Shown here: positions 33,819 through 43,767 of the stretch, one piece after another
Numbering within the stretch: position 1 is the stretch's first letter
Layout of the letters: every line of letters starts with the position of its first letter
Origin: Melioribacteraceae bacterium
GTDB lineage: Bacteria > Bacteroidota > Ignavibacteria > Ignavibacteriales > Melioribacteraceae
Reading direction: 5' to 3'
Assembly: GCA_021740785.1 (NCBI GenBank)
Contig: JAIOZI010000005.1
Coordinates: 1-64,000 of the forward strand
Length of the DNA: 64,000 nt
The notes under the pieces: model-generated
The model's input: the letters and a program-made list of their open reading frames with translations, nothing else
Database searches by the model: none
What the model was told of the DNA's origin: nothing
Position numbers and translations under genes: made by a program

Positions 33819-36281
33819 TTAGTGCAATTTTTTAATTTTAATTACTACCATTGTCATATCGTCATGCTGTTCAGCCCTGCCCATAAACTTTTCAACATCA
33901 ATAAATAATTTATCTAAAATTTCTTTTGCAGTGAGCGAATAATTATTCTCAATAAAATTAATCATTCTTGACTCCCCGAACTCTTCACGTTTTTTATTCA
34001 TAGCTTCTGTAAATCCATCTGTATAGAAAATCACAAGGTCATCTTCTTCAATAGTAATAGTATTATTCTCAATCGTCTTAGTAAATATTTCACCTTTTTC
34101 CAGTCCGAGAGCAATACCTTTGGATTTCAACAACTCCACTTTGCCCGTCGATGCTTTTCTAACGAGCAGCGGATTATGACCAGCCCGCGCATAGTGTAAA
34201 ACTTTTCTATCCAATTCAAAAATACCGTACAGCATTGAAATGAAATTGCCGCGGCTGACATTCTCATAAAACATATCATTCATCTTAGAAAGAATAACTG
34301 CAGGTGAATCAAATAATTTGGCAATTGCTTTCAAGAATCCTTTCGTAAGCGTCATATAAAAAGCTGCTTTTGTTCCCTTCCCGGAAACATCGCCAATAAC
34401 TACCGCTATGTTGCTTGGAGATTTTTGAATAAAATCATAATAGTCGCCGCCAACTTCATTTGCGGGTTTACATTTTGCCACGATATCTAATCCGGTGATT
34501 TCCGGATTCTCTTTTGGAAGAAAGGACATCTGAACATCATGCGCAATTGCAATTTCACCTTGGAGTCTCTGCCTTTCGGTGATATGTTTAACAAACGATG
34601 GTTTTATTGCGTTATAATCATCTATAGAATCCTTTGTGAAAATTGATATTAAACTATAAATCAAAACGATAATGAAAAATCCCGAAAGTACATAACCGGA
34701 AAACACAATTGATTCATTCGGCATATAAAAGAGAGAAAATGCAGTTCCCCAAAAAGCAGAAGTAAATATTGCAGCAAAACCTGCAAGAAAATCAAATTTT
34801 ACGATTAACATTACAACAATTATCGATACGATAAATGAGTTGATAAAACCGTAGTATTCCAGTTTTAAACTTCCCGATGTAATTAAGGCAGCAATTAACG
34901 CAACAAACAAAATCACGTAAGGCAATTTCTTAATACGCATTTTGATATACGAAAAGATAAAAACGTATAAGATGGAGTACGTAAATATTTCCGAATAAAA
35001 AGTTTTAGAAAAAATTGAGAATACTAATCCGGATAAATTTAGTATGTCGTCACCATTTTTTACTGGCGGTAAATAAACGGCTGTCATCGAATCAATCAGG
35101 TAAGTAAAAATTAATGTGAAGGCTAGTATTCCCGTTCCGGATGCGATGCCGGTAAAAAGTGCCCGCCCAATATGAGAATCAAGCAAGTAACCTTTTAACA
35201 TCACGTCGAAAGGAATGAAGCTTGTATCATGATTCTCTCTGCCTATTGCTTCACTAATGATCCAAATCAGAAATATACCTGCGCCTATAAAAAGCGGACC
35301 TAGAATTAATCCAATCAAAAATTCGAATCTAAAGGTTGATGGCATTGAAGAATAAATTTCTGCGGCAACCGAAAGGCTTGAGAGTACTGCAACAATTGCC
35401 CCGAGTTTAAAACCAATTTCATAAGCCCGGAATTTTTTAACTCCAACAATAATCATGAAAATCACAATTATTATTATGAATATTATTCCGATTTGCTGAA
35501 AAATAGATAATAATTCTTTGTCATCTTTTATGTCCCCGAGATTATATTGTGATTGATATCCGGCAACATATTCACCGGAGACTTCAATCTTTATCTCAAT
35601 ATTTTTATTGATTACAGAATCCTGATGAACAAAGTAAATTTCATGCCTGCGGATTTTCACAGTATCGCCCGGCTCCCTTTCAACCAAGACATCTGTTTTG
35701 GCACCGGTTCTGACTGAAATCGTAAAAGAACTGTCCCGCTTATTGAACTCATACTTTTCATCGGTCTGCACAGCATTACCATACTTAGTATAATTCCTCA
35801 AAAAATCTCTAGCAGTTTCCAAAGCATTCACTTCATTTACACGGGCTAGATTTTTGCGGGAGCTTAAGTCGGCTTCCATTGATAAGAAATTTCCGTTCAA
35901 ATCAAATTTTGCTTTTATGTGTGGGGCGAAAATTGATTCGGGAATAACATCCGGATCATCAGGTGATTCTGCATTCCAGGATAATTCCCAATAATATACC
36001 GGAAGTTCGGATGTTAATTTATTTGTTCCCTCAATACCGAATTCTTCATTTAGATATTTGAGCAGCCTTGAGTTATATTTTAAGCTGGAATTAGTAATCG
36101 AACCTTCCCCGTTTATTATACCGAGTTCAGTCAATTTTGATACTGCTTCTTTATTCATCTCACTTGCATTTTTTGTGATACTAATTCCGGCAAATGGACT
36201 GCTTCTCGGATAAAAATATATCACCAATAAAAGTGAGAGAATTAATATAAACCCGAATACGGGAACGTTTTTACTTTTCAT
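33819..36281 (-). CDS. Membrane-bound SpoIIE/RsbU-type PP2C phosphatase
   Basis: The 820-residue protein has an N-terminal membrane helix and a periplasmic domain (about 30-255). Eight to nine membrane helices follow (about 260-550). The PP2C-like domain starts near 575 (IAIAHDVQMSFLP) with acidic motifs GGDYYDF, IGDVSGKG, LYGIFELD, YTDGFTEAMN and HDDMTMVVI. It would dephosphorylate an anti-sigma-factor antagonist, linking an envelope signal to a partner-switch cascade. No STAS or RsbW-like partner is next to it. It lies 38 bp after the GldC gene on the same strand. Confidence 0.9.
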   Translation of the reverse strand: MKSKNVPVFGFILILSLLLVIYFYPRSSPFAGISITKNASEMNKEAVSKLTELGIINGEGSITNSSLKYNSRLLKYLNEEFGIEGTNKLTSELPVYYWELSWNAESPDDPDVIPESIFAPHIKAKFDLNGNFLSMEADLSSRKNLARVNEVNALETARDFLRNYTKYGNAVQTDEKYEFNKRDSSFTISVRTGAKTDVLVEREPGDTVKIRRHEIYFVHQDSVINKNIEIKIEVSGEYVAGYQSQYNLGDIKDDKELLSIFQQIGIIFIIIIVIFMIIVGVKKFRAYEIGFKLGAIVAVLSSLSVAAEIYSSMPSTFRFEFLIGLILGPLFIGAGIFLIWIISEAIGRENHDTSFIPFDVMLKGYLLDSHIGRALFTGIASGTGILAFTLIFTYLIDSMTAVYLPPVKNGDDILNLSGLVFSIFSKTFYSEIFTYSILYVFIFSYIKMRIKKLPYVILFVALIAALITSGSLKLEYYGFINSFIVSIIVVMLIVKFDFLAGFAAIFTSAFWGTAFSLFYMPNESIVFSGYVLSGFFIIVLIYSLISIFTKDSIDDYNAIKPSFVKHITERQRLQGEIAIAHDVQMSFLPKENPEITGLDIVAKCKPANEVGGDYYDFIQKSPSNIAVVIGDVSGKGTKAAFYMTLTKGFLKAIAKLFDSPAVILSKMNDMFYENVSRGNFISMLYGIFELDRKVLHYARAGHNPLLVRKASTGKVELLKSKGIALGLEKGEIFTKTIENNTITIEEDDLVIFYTDGFTEAMNKKREEFGESRMINFIENNYSLTAKEILDKLFIDVEKFMGRAEQHDDMTMVVIKIKKLH

Positions 36282-36319
36282 TATTATATTTTGGTCACAG
36301 CTTTTTAATAAAAGTTACT

Positions 36320-36664
36320 TTAGTGTTTTGACGGAATATTTAATCCGACTCTCTTACCGAAATCGTTTGCAAACTTCACCATAAAATCAGCAACTTCCTC
36401 ATCATGAGTAGCTTTTCTATAGGTTTCCGCCATCTTCCTAAATGTTTCGTAATACTGAACCTGCATATCTTCAACAAACATTTTGTTCGACCAAAGATCG
36501 ATGCTGAATGTAGTTTTTTCGATGTGGTCCCATAACGAAATCATTAATGAATGAGTAGTTTTTCTTCCCGGGTTCGGTGAATCGGAAGCTTCCCAATCAA
36601 TATTTGATGTTCTCCCTTTTTCATCAAGAGAAATATAAAATCTAATTTCAGCTTCTCGCTGCAT
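36320..36664 (-). CDS. gldC: GldC-like gliding motility-associated protein
   Basis: The 114-residue soluble protein matches the GldC pattern: an N-terminal EIRFYISLDEKGR, then WEASDSPNPGRK, SLMISLWDHIEKTTFSIDLW and the C-terminal EVADFMVKFANDFGKRVGL. GldC lies in the Bacteroidota gliding/T9SS context but its own biochemical role is unknown. It does not by itself show motility. Two T9SS-sorted proteins occur in the window, which supports the presence of T9SS elsewhere. Confidence 0.9.
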   Translation of the reverse strand: MQREAEIRFYISLDEKGRTSNIDWEASDSPNPGRKTTHSLMISLWDHIEKTTFSIDLWSNKMFVEDMQVQYYETFRKMAETYRKATHDEEVADFMVKFANDFGKRVGLNIPSKH

Positions 36665-36879
36665 GTTAACCTCAGAGTTTATTCAAATGAATTTTTAAAT
36701 TAACTAATAAAATAATAATGATAAAGCATTATAGACGTTGAATCAATACAAAAGATCAGTTCCGAGATTTTTTTTCAGCTCAATACTGATTTTTCAAATA
36801 CTTATTATAGTGATTCACTATTTCCTTATTAAAACAAATTATTATATTTGAATAAAACTAAAGTGAAAAATGGTGCATT

Positions 36880-38370
36880 ATGTCTAAACTCGAAATTTAT
36901 TTTGAACAATTCAGAAATAATATAATTGGAATTGATAAAAAATTCGATACCCCCTACGGAATAAAAAAAATTATTTATGCCGATTGGATTGCAAGCGGAA
37001 GATTATTTGCACCAATTGAGAAGAAGATGGTTGAAGAATTCGGTCCATTCGTCGGGAATACACATACAGAAACAAATTTAACCGGCACAACAATGACTCG
37101 TGCTTATCACTATGCGCAGAAAATCATTAAAGATCATGTTAATGCCGGAACTGAGGATGTTATTATTACTGCGGGATTCGGCATGACAGCCGTGGTAAAT
37201 AAATTTCAGAGAATTTTGGGATTGAGATTATGTGAACAGTTAAAACAGTTTCTCAATTTACCTGCCAATAAAAAACCCGTAGTATTTGTAACTCACATGG
37301 AACATCATTCAAATCATACCTCATGGATCGAAACAATCGCCGATATAATTGTAATTGAGCCAAACCAAAAGGGATTGGTTAATTATGAGAAACTTGAAGA
37401 ACTTCTCGAAGAATACAAAGAAAGAGAATTAAAAATCGGTGCATTTACTGCAGCTTCAAATGTTACCGGAATTCAACCGGATTTTCACCGGATGGCAAAA
37501 ATTATGCATCAGCATAACGGTTTGTGTTTTATTGATTTTGCCGCGGCAGCGCCTTATGTAAATATAAATATGCACCCGGAAGATCCGATGGAAAAACTTG
37601 ACGCTATTTATTTTTCACCTCATAAATTTTTGGGGGGACCTGGTACTTCAGGAGTTTTGATTTTTGATTCAAAACTCTATAAAAGAAAAATACCCGATCA
37701 TCCCGGCGGCGGAACAGTTGATTGGACAAATCCCTGGGGCTTTCACAAGTTTGTTGATAATATAGAAGCTCGTGAAGACGGTGGAACTCCCGGTTTTCTT
37801 CAAGCGATTAGAGCTGCATTGTGTATAAAGTTGAAAGAAAAAATGGGCGTTGAGAATATTCTTAAACGGGAAAAGGAATTATTAAAAATAGCGTTTGAAA
37901 GATTTAAAGATATTCATGAGATTCATATTCTAGCGAACGATGAAGAAGAACGATTGGGAATAATTTCATTTTACGTTGAAGATATTCATTATAATCTGTT
38001 AGTTAAGCTCCTTAATGACCGTTACGGGATTCAAGTCCGCGGCGGCTGCTCATGTGCCGGAACCTACGGTCATTACCTTCTGCATGTTGATCCGACCCGC
38101 TCAAAGAGAATTACAGATAAGATTAATGAAGGCGATCTTTCGGAAAAACCGGGATGGATTAGATTGTCGCTTCATCCCACAATGAAGGATAAAGAATTAA
38201 TCTTTATTTTGGATGCGCTGAAAGAAATTATTGCAAATGCAAAAGAATGGGAAAAGGATTATTCGTATTCATCCAAAACAAATGAGTACACACATCTATC
38301 GGAATCTATTGATAGAAACGGCGGAATACATGAATGGTTCAATCTGGAGAATCATTCACAAACTGCATAG
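36880..38370 (+). CDS. Class-V aminotransferase-fold PLP enzyme (cysteine-desulfurase-like)
   Basis: The 496-residue fold-type I PLP protein has THMEHHSNHTSW, FIDFAAAAPYV and FSPHKFLGGPGTSGVL, with the Schiff-base Lys at 249. A C-terminal GGCSCAGTYGHYLL includes a cysteine-rich loop. The family includes cysteine desulfurases, isopenicillin-N-epimerase-like and kynureninase-like enzymes. The loop is suggestive of desulfurase chemistry, but no Suf or Isc genes are nearby, so the substrate is open. It is transcribed alone, divergently from GldC. Confidence 0.88.
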   Translation: MSKLEIYFEQFRNNIIGIDKKFDTPYGIKKIIYADWIASGRLFAPIEKKMVEEFGPFVGNTHTETNLTGTTMTRAYHYAQKIIKDHVNAGTEDVIITAGFGMTAVVNKFQRILGLRLCEQLKQFLNLPANKKPVVFVTHMEHHSNHTSWIETIADIIVIEPNQKGLVNYEKLEELLEEYKERELKIGAFTAASNVTGIQPDFHRMAKIMHQHNGLCFIDFAAAAPYVNINMHPEDPMEKLDAIYFSPHKFLGGPGTSGVLIFDSKLYKRKIPDHPGGGTVDWTNPWGFHKFVDNIEAREDGGTPGFLQAIRAALCIKLKEKMGVENILKREKELLKIAFERFKDIHEIHILANDEEERLGIISFYVEDIHYNLLVKLLNDRYGIQVRGGCSCAGTYGHYLLHVDPTRSKRITDKINEGDLSEKPGWIRLSLHPTMKDKELIFILDALKEIIANAKEWEKDYSYSSKTNEYTHLSESIDRNGGIHEWFNLENHSQTA

Positions 38371-38393
38371 TATTACAAAACAAACTTTTGACT

Positions 38394-39200
38394 CTACAAA
38401 TCATTTGAGTTAAACCGCTTGTTCATCCAGTTAATTGTATACATCCACGCATCTGAGCCCTCCAGTGAATGGTTTGCCCTATAAGTTCTCATAATTTCTT
38501 CAATCTTATCGTAATCTTGTTCACTATTATAAATGAAATATCTTTCAACACTAAGCCTATTTCTATGTTTAAAGAAATATTCATGGTACGGATTATAACA
38601 TAATTCGGGAATACTGAATTCTATTAAATCTATTGCGCTTTTCACACTATCAATAAAGCCAATCGCTAAATGTAAACTATCATCTTCTCTATCATATTTA
38701 TATTGAAATGATTTCTCGGGATATTTAAATATAAAACCTGTTCTCATTTTAACATTTGCAGTTTCTTCTCCTTCAATATATATCAAGGAATCCGAAAAAA
38801 CTGCATTGAAACTATTTGAGAAATTGTTCCCTTTTAATTTGATTTCATAAATGCCGGAAAGCTTACCGAGTTTAATCCGTTTGGTAGCCGGACCCAAAGC
38901 AGTCATGCAGGCGCCTTCTTTATTTATTCCGAGTATCTCAAGTTCAATAGTTTGATTTTTCTTTTTAACGATGGTTTCAAAAGTGAAATTTTTACAACCG
39001 TAAATCTTTTCGGATGTTAGTTCTAAAAAGATTTCCGGGACTGCAATAGTTTCATATGAATCGTAAGACTCATAAACTTTTATATCAATTTTAGTATCCA
39101 ACGGTGAAATTGTGTGACTGTTATTATCAAGCAGATCACAACCAAAGATTAACGTCAACAAGATAACGATAGTAATTTTCTTTAATATCTTTTTCATCAT
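38394..39200 (-). CDS. Hypothetical lipoprotein
   Basis: The 268-residue protein has a lipobox (LIFGC, Cys21), then a beta-rich first half (IKVYESYDSYETIAVPEI) and a helical C-terminus ending in MRTYRANHSLEGSDAWMYTI. No known domain is recognised. It is convergent with the PLP enzyme (24-bp gap) and probably monocistronic. Confidence 0.72.
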   Translation of the reverse strand: MMKKILKKITIVILLTLIFGCDLLDNNSHTISPLDTKIDIKVYESYDSYETIAVPEIFLELTSEKIYGCKNFTFETIVKKKNQTIELEILGINKEGACMTALGPATKRIKLGKLSGIYEIKLKGNNFSNSFNAVFSDSLIYIEGEETANVKMRTGFIFKYPEKSFQYKYDREDDSLHLAIGFIDSVKSAIDLIEFSIPELCYNPYHEYFFKHRNRLSVERYFIYNSEQDYDKIEEIMRTYRANHSLEGSDAWMYTINWMNKRFNSNDL

Positions 39201-39270
39201 GCCCCAACTTTATATTGTACATACGAAATAAAAATAATAAAATAAATATATTCTTGAAATCAATAGAGTA

Positions 39271-39720
39271 TTATTTGGCGGCATACCAAAACTTTTTACC
39301 TTTTAGAAATTCATCTATACCCTTTCGCTTAATAATCTTAAGATTTTTTAAGTGTGCCCTGCCATGATTGGTTTCAAGAAATTCAAGTTTATCACAACTT
39401 TCGAAGGATTCACATTCCCAACATCCTTCAAATTGGTTTTTCTTTGCACAATTTCTAATTCTGCAACCCGGATTTCCACCACCCTCTTTACAATATTTAC
39501 CGCATCTCAATTTTACCATTGATCCCAACACCTCATAACACTCGTGATATTTTTCAAAAGATTTAAAGAATGAAATGGAGGATAAAAGCTCGGCAGTTTT
39601 TTCGAACCGGTAAGTTCTTAATTCCTTTCTTAAATCTCTGGCAAGATCTGCAATTACGCCGGTATGATTTGGACATTCGCTGCAACATAATCCGCAGTAG
39701 GCAATACTATCAGAAGTCAT
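39271..39720 (-). CDS. DUF3795 cysteine-rich protein
   Basis: The 149-residue protein has AYCGLCCSECPNHTG at the N-terminus, then RCGKYCKEGGGNPGCRIRNC and FEGCWECESFESCDKL. About twelve cysteines are arranged as in the DUF3795 family, likely binding zinc or an Fe-S cluster. The ATG at 39720 is preferred over one at 39735, because GGGGAG sits seven bases upstream of it. The gene follows the NmrA-like gene by 18 bp. Confidence 0.85.
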   Translation of the reverse strand: MTSDSIAYCGLCCSECPNHTGVIADLARDLRKELRTYRFEKTAELLSSISFFKSFEKYHECYEVLGSMVKLRCGKYCKEGGGNPGCRIRNCAKKNQFEGCWECESFESCDKLEFLETNHGRAHLKNLKIIKRKGIDEFLKGKKFWYAAK

Positions 39721-39738
39721 CGTATAGCTCCCCATTAA

Positions 39739-40587
39739 TTAAACATATTTTTCCCTTTTTTCCATCCAATCAGACAGGTTGATTTCCGGTGCACCCAAAA
39801 TTGTGTTTGCTTCTGCCGGGTTTCCTCTTTCACCGGCTTTCTCGATAAAAGACATCAAATTGCTTATGTTTTTCATCGCTTCTTTCTTGGCAATTACAGC
39901 GATAAAATTAGCGATAAAATAAGGGATTACATTTATCTTTTTTATTTCTGGATGAAACAGCTCACAATACTTTTTCAGTGCATCCAGGAAATACCAGGCT
40001 TCAGGCCCATGAATAAATAATCTTTTATTTGATGCTTTTTCTTCCCGATAAGATACAGAAACCATTCTTGTAAAATCATCAGCAGCAATAAAATGATAAC
40101 GATTCGGCTGCCTGCCGAATAAATATGCTTTCCCGTCTTTTACAAATTTTGGAATTGATTCCATAAACCATGTAGGACAGAATATGGTATATGGAATACC
40201 GCTCCTTTTAATAGCATCTTCAGACCAATATTTCCTTTTAGTCTGCGGAAACCAGGTTGTTTCTTCTGCAACTGAAGTACCTGAGACGTACGATATCTTC
40301 TCAATGTTTTTATTTTTTGCAGCGGCTGTAATATTCTGTACTCCCACTTGTTCCAGAACTCCGGATAAATTAATGTGAATGCCCGAACAACCTTTCAAAG
40401 CCGATTCAATACTCGGTACATCCGTTATATCCCCTTCAGTGATATCAAATGAATCGTCAAATAGTTCTTTCGCTCTTTCGATTTTTCGTGTAAAAACTTT
40501 TACAGAAAAGCCGTCTTTGTGAAGCCGCTTTGCAACCGGTTCACCCAGCATTCCAGTTGCCCCAATTACTAAAATTTTGTTTTTCAT
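39739..40587 (-). CDS. NmrA-like atypical short-chain dehydrogenase
   Basis: The 282-residue protein has an N-terminal Rossmann glycine motif in LVIGATGMLGEP, then DVPSIESALKGCSGIHINLSG and SYVSGTSVA. It lacks the classic YxxxK catalytic pair, as in NmrA/atypical SDR proteins that sense or use NAD(P). Substrate is unknown. The DUF3795 gene is close downstream and may share the transcript. Confidence 0.87.
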   Translation of the reverse strand: MKNKILVIGATGMLGEPVAKRLHKDGFSVKVFTRKIERAKELFDDSFDITEGDITDVPSIESALKGCSGIHINLSGVLEQVGVQNITAAAKNKNIEKISYVSGTSVAEETTWFPQTKRKYWSEDAIKRSGIPYTIFCPTWFMESIPKFVKDGKAYLFGRQPNRYHFIAADDFTRMVSVSYREEKASNKRLFIHGPEAWYFLDALKKYCELFHPEIKKINVIPYFIANFIAVIAKKEAMKNISNLMSFIEKAGERGNPAEANTILGAPEINLSDWMEKREKYV

Positions 40588-40645
40588 TTCCGCTTCCCGC
40601 CAAGTTAATTTTTACAGCAGACAAATATCAGATGCTTCCTACTTC

Positions 40646-41752
40646 TTACTTCCATTCAATTTTTCCGAATACGGATTTTATAAAAATCACAGGCAATAAT
40701 ATTTCATAAAATAACTGATAACTAATAATATCAACTAAAGAAAACTTGTAATCAAATATATTTTGTTTTGATTGCACAATAAAAATATCCATCAACAGTT
40801 TGGAAACCGGCAGCAAACTAAGCAAAGGGTAAAAAGGTATAATTAAAATCGAAGCAATCGATACGAAATTAATCCCGTGCCATACAGTTAGAAACAACTG
40901 TGACTGTAAATCATAAAATTTAGATGTTGAAACGTGGCGTGATCTCTGGTTTAAAAATCGCCCTAGAGATTTTTCTGCATCAGAGAACACTTTTGATTCG
41001 TCTGTCATCAGTGCATCAATTTTATAATTATTTCTTTTGAATGATTGCAGGAGTAAATCATCATCACCGCTCTTGATTTGAAAATGAGATGCGAATCCCC
41101 CCACCGAATGAAACTTACTTTTTCTAAATGCAAGGCTTCTCGCAGCAGCTGAATATGGAAAGCCTAATTTTGCAGCAGCGAACACTAATAATTGGGATCT
41201 GAAATTATCAAAACATGCGTAGCGGGAAAAACCGCTGGCTTTCATTTTTAAAGGAGCGGTACCGAAAACCAGATCATTTCCATTCTTAAGTTTACATGAA
41301 ATATCACTCAGCCAGTTAGATTCCGGTCTGCAATCGGCATCTGTAATAATAATAAATTCATTAGATGCCTTTTCAATTCCAATGTTTAGCGAATATTTTT
41401 TACCTTGTTGATTAGTATCGTTTTTAATCGGCTTTATATTCAGCGAGCCATGATCAAATTGATTAATCATTTCGAGTGTATTATCTTCGGAGTGGTCGTC
41501 AACAACGATAATTTCAACTTTTTTTAAATCGTAATTCTGCTGCTTTAAAATATCCAAGAGACTGAGAATATTTTTTTCCTCGTTTCGCGCTGCAATTATT
41601 AACGATAAGCTTTCGAATGGCTCAGATAATTTATACGAATCATCATAATTAATTTGTTTCGCAATTAGCAGGTTTGCTGCTGAAAGGATTATTATCGTCA
41701 TTATTATGATGAGAAGTATCAATTCGATTTCAACAATTATTTGTTCCGACAT
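40646..41752 (-). CDS. Membrane-anchored glycosyltransferase family 2
   Basis: The 368-residue protein starts with one membrane helix (about 8-28). A GT-A domain then has SLIIAARNEEKNI, VVDDHSEDNT, ITDADCRPE (DxD) and NQRSRHVS. Two or three C-terminal hydrophobic helices follow. Processive and carotenoid glycosyltransferases of this layout exist in Chlorobi and relatives, but the acceptor cannot be told. It lies 58 bp upstream of the NmrA-like gene on the same strand. Confidence 0.9.
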   Translation of the reverse strand: MSEQIIVEIELILLIIIMTIIILSAANLLIAKQINYDDSYKLSEPFESLSLIIAARNEEKNILSLLDILKQQNYDLKKVEIIVVDDHSEDNTLEMINQFDHGSLNIKPIKNDTNQQGKKYSLNIGIEKASNEFIIITDADCRPESNWLSDISCKLKNGNDLVFGTAPLKMKASGFSRYACFDNFRSQLLVFAAAKLGFPYSAAARSLAFRKSKFHSVGGFASHFQIKSGDDDLLLQSFKRNNYKIDALMTDESKVFSDAEKSLGRFLNQRSRHVSTSKFYDLQSQLFLTVWHGINFVSIASILIIPFYPLLSLLPVSKLLMDIFIVQSKQNIFDYKFSLVDIISYQLFYEILLPVIFIKSVFGKIEWK

Positions 41753-41871
41753 TACTGTGGATTAAATAAACACCGCAGCATAAAATGATTGCTCAAGTAT
41801 GCAGTCAAATCTACAAAAAATATAATAATCACATCTAAATATTTTTAAAGGAAGGTAATAATTTGACAAAT

Positions 41872-41913
41872 AAAAAGCCGGATCAATCCAACCAAGAGGA
41901 GATCAACCCGGCA
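41872..41913 (-). terminator. Probable terminator after the multiheme cytochrome gene
   Basis: On the minus strand GCCGGGTTGATC pairs with GATTGATCCGGC with a small bulge and is followed by TTTTTAT. It sits 20 bp after the cytochrome stop codon. Confidence 0.75.
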
Positions 41914-41933
41914 TAAGACATAAAATCAATTTA

Positions 41934-43442
41934 TTAAGGATTCAATCCCGTATGGCAATCAGTACAAAGGAACTCCTGCCAAACTCCATCAATATCAGTC
42001 GGATGTTGAAACTCAAGATAGTCATCTAAAGAAGCATATTGCAGACTGTCCGGAGTTCCCTGTCCCACAATAAAATGACATTGATTACAATCTTTTTGAA
42101 TGTATTTGCCTTCTTCGGTAGTGTGAAGATCGTCGTGGCATCTAAAACAGCCGTCGAATTCAACATGACCGATATGGTTAGGATATTCATCCCACTTTAC
42201 ATTCATTTCCGGGAAAATATTTTTTGAATATTCTTCCTGAAGACCTTTAACAGCTTGATCTATTAATGCTGAATTCGTATCCGTGATTTCGGGGTAATAA
42301 TCTGCATAATATTCTTTAATTGTATTCTCAATATACATCATTGCAGAATCGGTGGATGTGAATGTCTCAGCGCAAATTTCCATCGAAAGCATTTTGATTT
42401 CCGGTAACTGCTTCGGTATCGTTCCACCGGCAATTGCATTATTGACAAAAAATGCCGGAGGATTATAATTATGCGACGGTCTATTGTGGCAATCCATACA
42501 ATCCATTGTTCTTACTTCTAAAGAGTCCATTTCCATTTCATCCAGCGGATCATCCTCGTCCTCATAAATATATGTTTCACCGCTAGCGAGATCGGTATAT
42601 TTAACCCACGGGATATCCAGGCGTTTGTGATCACGAGCTTTATACTCAATTTTCACATCTTTATTAATATGCCAATGAACACCTTCTTCGAGTCCTTTTG
42701 CACTATGCTCCCCTCCGATTTTCAGTACCAAATCTATTTTCCACTCTGTGTTTTGTTCATCCGACAAATAATGCTTCATGCTTCTTACTTTTCTATCATA
42801 GAATTTTTCAGGCCAATGGCATTGTTCGCAAGTTTCACGAGCCGGTCTTAAGTTTTCGATCGGTGTTGAGATAGGTTTGGGATAGGCTTCCGCCAAAACA
42901 GAGTAAACCTGGTACAAACCGGAAAGTTTGGATTTCACATACCAATCCGCACCGCTTCCTACATGACATTCAACACAACCAACCCTGGAATGAGGAGAGT
43001 TTTGATATGCTGTGTATTCAGGTTTCATTACTGTGTGGCAGATCGTTCCGCAAAATTCATCCGATTCGGTAAAATGAAATGCTTCATAACTTCCGACTGC
43101 CGACAAAAACAAAAATATTGTCGTCCCAACTGAAAATATCACAAAAGCATTCCTGTGACGTTGATCGTTAAAATCAATCCTTGGCCATTTTAAATCATGA
43201 GTTTCTTCCGGTTCTTTTATTCTTCTTTTCTTAAGAAGCATTCCTACCGGTATCAGAATCAATCCCGCAACTAGTATAGCAGGCAGAAGAATGTAGGTAA
43301 TCAATCCCAGGTATGAACTTCCTCTATCTAAAAATGCAGAAACCACGAACAAAAATACAATCATAAAAAAACTAATAATTGCTATTGTTGCTCCACCTAT
43401 ACTCAGCCAATTTTGTGTTGAATGCGGCAATTTTATTTTCAT
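41934..43442 (-). CDS. NapC/NirT-type multiheme cytochrome c, seven heme motifs
   Basis: The 502-residue protein has two N-terminal membrane segments, a third helix (about 96-117), then a large periplasmic domain. Heme sites in order are CGTICH (CX3CH), CVECH, CEQCH, CMDCH, CFRCH, CNQCH and CTDCH. The first motif has one extra residue against CXXCH, and ICHTVMKPEYTAYQ follows it as in NapC/NrfH-like quinol oxidases. It should carry electrons from menaquinol to periplasmic reductases. No catalytic subunit (NapA, NrfA) lies next to it. It is monocistronic, with a terminator after the stop. Confidence 0.9.
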   Translation of the reverse strand: MKIKLPHSTQNWLSIGGATIAIISFFMIVFLFVVSAFLDRGSSYLGLITYILLPAILVAGLILIPVGMLLKKRRIKEPEETHDLKWPRIDFNDQRHRNAFVIFSVGTTIFLFLSAVGSYEAFHFTESDEFCGTICHTVMKPEYTAYQNSPHSRVGCVECHVGSGADWYVKSKLSGLYQVYSVLAEAYPKPISTPIENLRPARETCEQCHWPEKFYDRKVRSMKHYLSDEQNTEWKIDLVLKIGGEHSAKGLEEGVHWHINKDVKIEYKARDHKRLDIPWVKYTDLASGETYIYEDEDDPLDEMEMDSLEVRTMDCMDCHNRPSHNYNPPAFFVNNAIAGGTIPKQLPEIKMLSMEICAETFTSTDSAMMYIENTIKEYYADYYPEITDTNSALIDQAVKGLQEEYSKNIFPEMNVKWDEYPNHIGHVEFDGCFRCHDDLHTTEEGKYIQKDCNQCHFIVGQGTPDSLQYASLDDYLEFQHPTDIDGVWQEFLCTDCHTGLNP

Positions 43443-43767
43443 TATATCCTCTTAGTTCTTTACGAGATAATAGTATATTGATATCTTTTTGAATCTTAAT
43501 ATTAACGAAAATTATTCAGATCATCAAACAGCTTATTTTTTATGAGGATCAACATTACAAAATTTTTAACAGCTTGTATGGTTTTACTCAATTTTTTTAG
43601 AAAATATTTATTGATCGGAATCAAAGCATCATATTCTTGAGTTTGAATTTACCTTAATTGGGAAAATGATTTACTGGTAATACTAACAATGGATTTATTA
43701 AAGTTTTTGATCTTACCGAGTATGAATATCGGCTTAATTCTATTTTTACAGCAAGCATTTAAATTTT
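43443..43767. other. Gene-free 325-bp interval
   Basis: AT-rich intergenic DNA between the cytochrome gene (its upstream side) and the 3' end of the ABC permease gene. No repeat or RNA gene was recognised. The promoter for the cytochrome gene should lie in its left part, near 43450-43550. Confidence 0.4.
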
